The position numbers were made by a program, and so were the translations under genes. A stretch of 5,518 bases of DNA from an uncultured Bdellovibrio sp. (GTDB lineage: Bacteria > Bdellovibrionota > Bdellovibrionia > Bdellovibrionales > Bdellovibrionaceae): NCBI GenBank assembly GCA_937871355.1, contig CALMPX010000435.1:1-5518 (forward strand). Reading direction: 5' to 3'. Positions 5,488 through 5,518 of this stretch are shown here, piece by piece. Each line of letters opens with the position of its first letter. Within the stretch, counting starts at the first letter, position 1. Below the pieces are notes generated by a model, which ran no database searches, was not told the origin of the DNA, and was given only the letters and a program-made list of their open reading frames with translations.

Positions 5488-5518
5488 ATGAACAACCTGA
5501 CAACTAAAGTAAACAGTG
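5488..5518 (+). CDS. Possible start of a further plus-strand gene (truncated by window edge)
   Basis: An ATG at 5488, 26 nt after the TonB-like stop, opens a frame reading MNNLTTKVNS to the window edge. The close same-strand spacing would fit an operon with the TonB-like gene. There is no clear Shine-Dalgarno (upstream sequence GGCAGTCCATA) and only ten complete codons are visible, so neither coding status nor product can be judged. The 5462-5487 gap holds no recognisable terminator. Confidence 0.3.
   Translation, partial: MNNLTTKVNS

Overview
The window is a compact, AT-rich bacterial chromosomal segment of ordinary genes, with no mobile element, CRISPR array, tRNA or rRNA. Gram-negative affiliation follows from a lipoprotein signal, a TonB-type protein and a PilZ protein. 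The combination of a lipoprotein carrying PEP-synthase/dikinase-type domains, a TonB-family protein without a Pro-rich linker, a PIN-PhoH protein and a sigma-28-like promoter ahead of a PilZ gene fits the Bdellovibrionota or a related deltaproteobacterial lineage. That placement is inferred from gene content and has not been tested by alignment.

Layout. Positions 1-2017 (minus) hold the first 672 codons of a large predicted lipoprotein. It has a swivelling phosphohistidine-like segment followed by the ATP-grasp domain of the PEP synthase/PPDK/glucan water dikinase superfamily, and it runs off the left edge. A 108-bp AT-rich spacer follows. Positions 2126-2554 (minus) encode a MaoC/PhaJ-type hot-dog hydratase. 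Only 32 bp further upstream lies a PIN-PhoH ATPase/ribonuclease gene (2587-3936, minus), which most likely starts at a TTG preceded by a near-perfect Shine-Dalgarno. The 120-nt stretch between it and the next gene holds an elaborate inverted-repeat structure that abuts that Shine-Dalgarno. Positions 4057-4587 (minus) encode a PilZ protein with an intact c-di-GMP-binding motif. Its upstream region has a close match to the flagellar sigma-28 (FliA) promoter. A 100-bp divergent intergenic region separates it from a TonB/TolA-like protein on the plus strand (4688-5461). The last 31 bases may be the start of another plus-strand gene.

How it fits together. All minus-strand genes point the same way with no strong intrinsic terminator between them. 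Transcription from the sigma-28-like promoter could therefore run from pilZ into phoH and the MaoC gene, which would tie an RNA-processing ATPase to the motility regulon. The phoH leader suggests separate post-transcriptional control. The strongest candidates for something undescribed are that structured leader and the exported dikinase-like lipoprotein, whose domains normally need cytoplasmic ATP.
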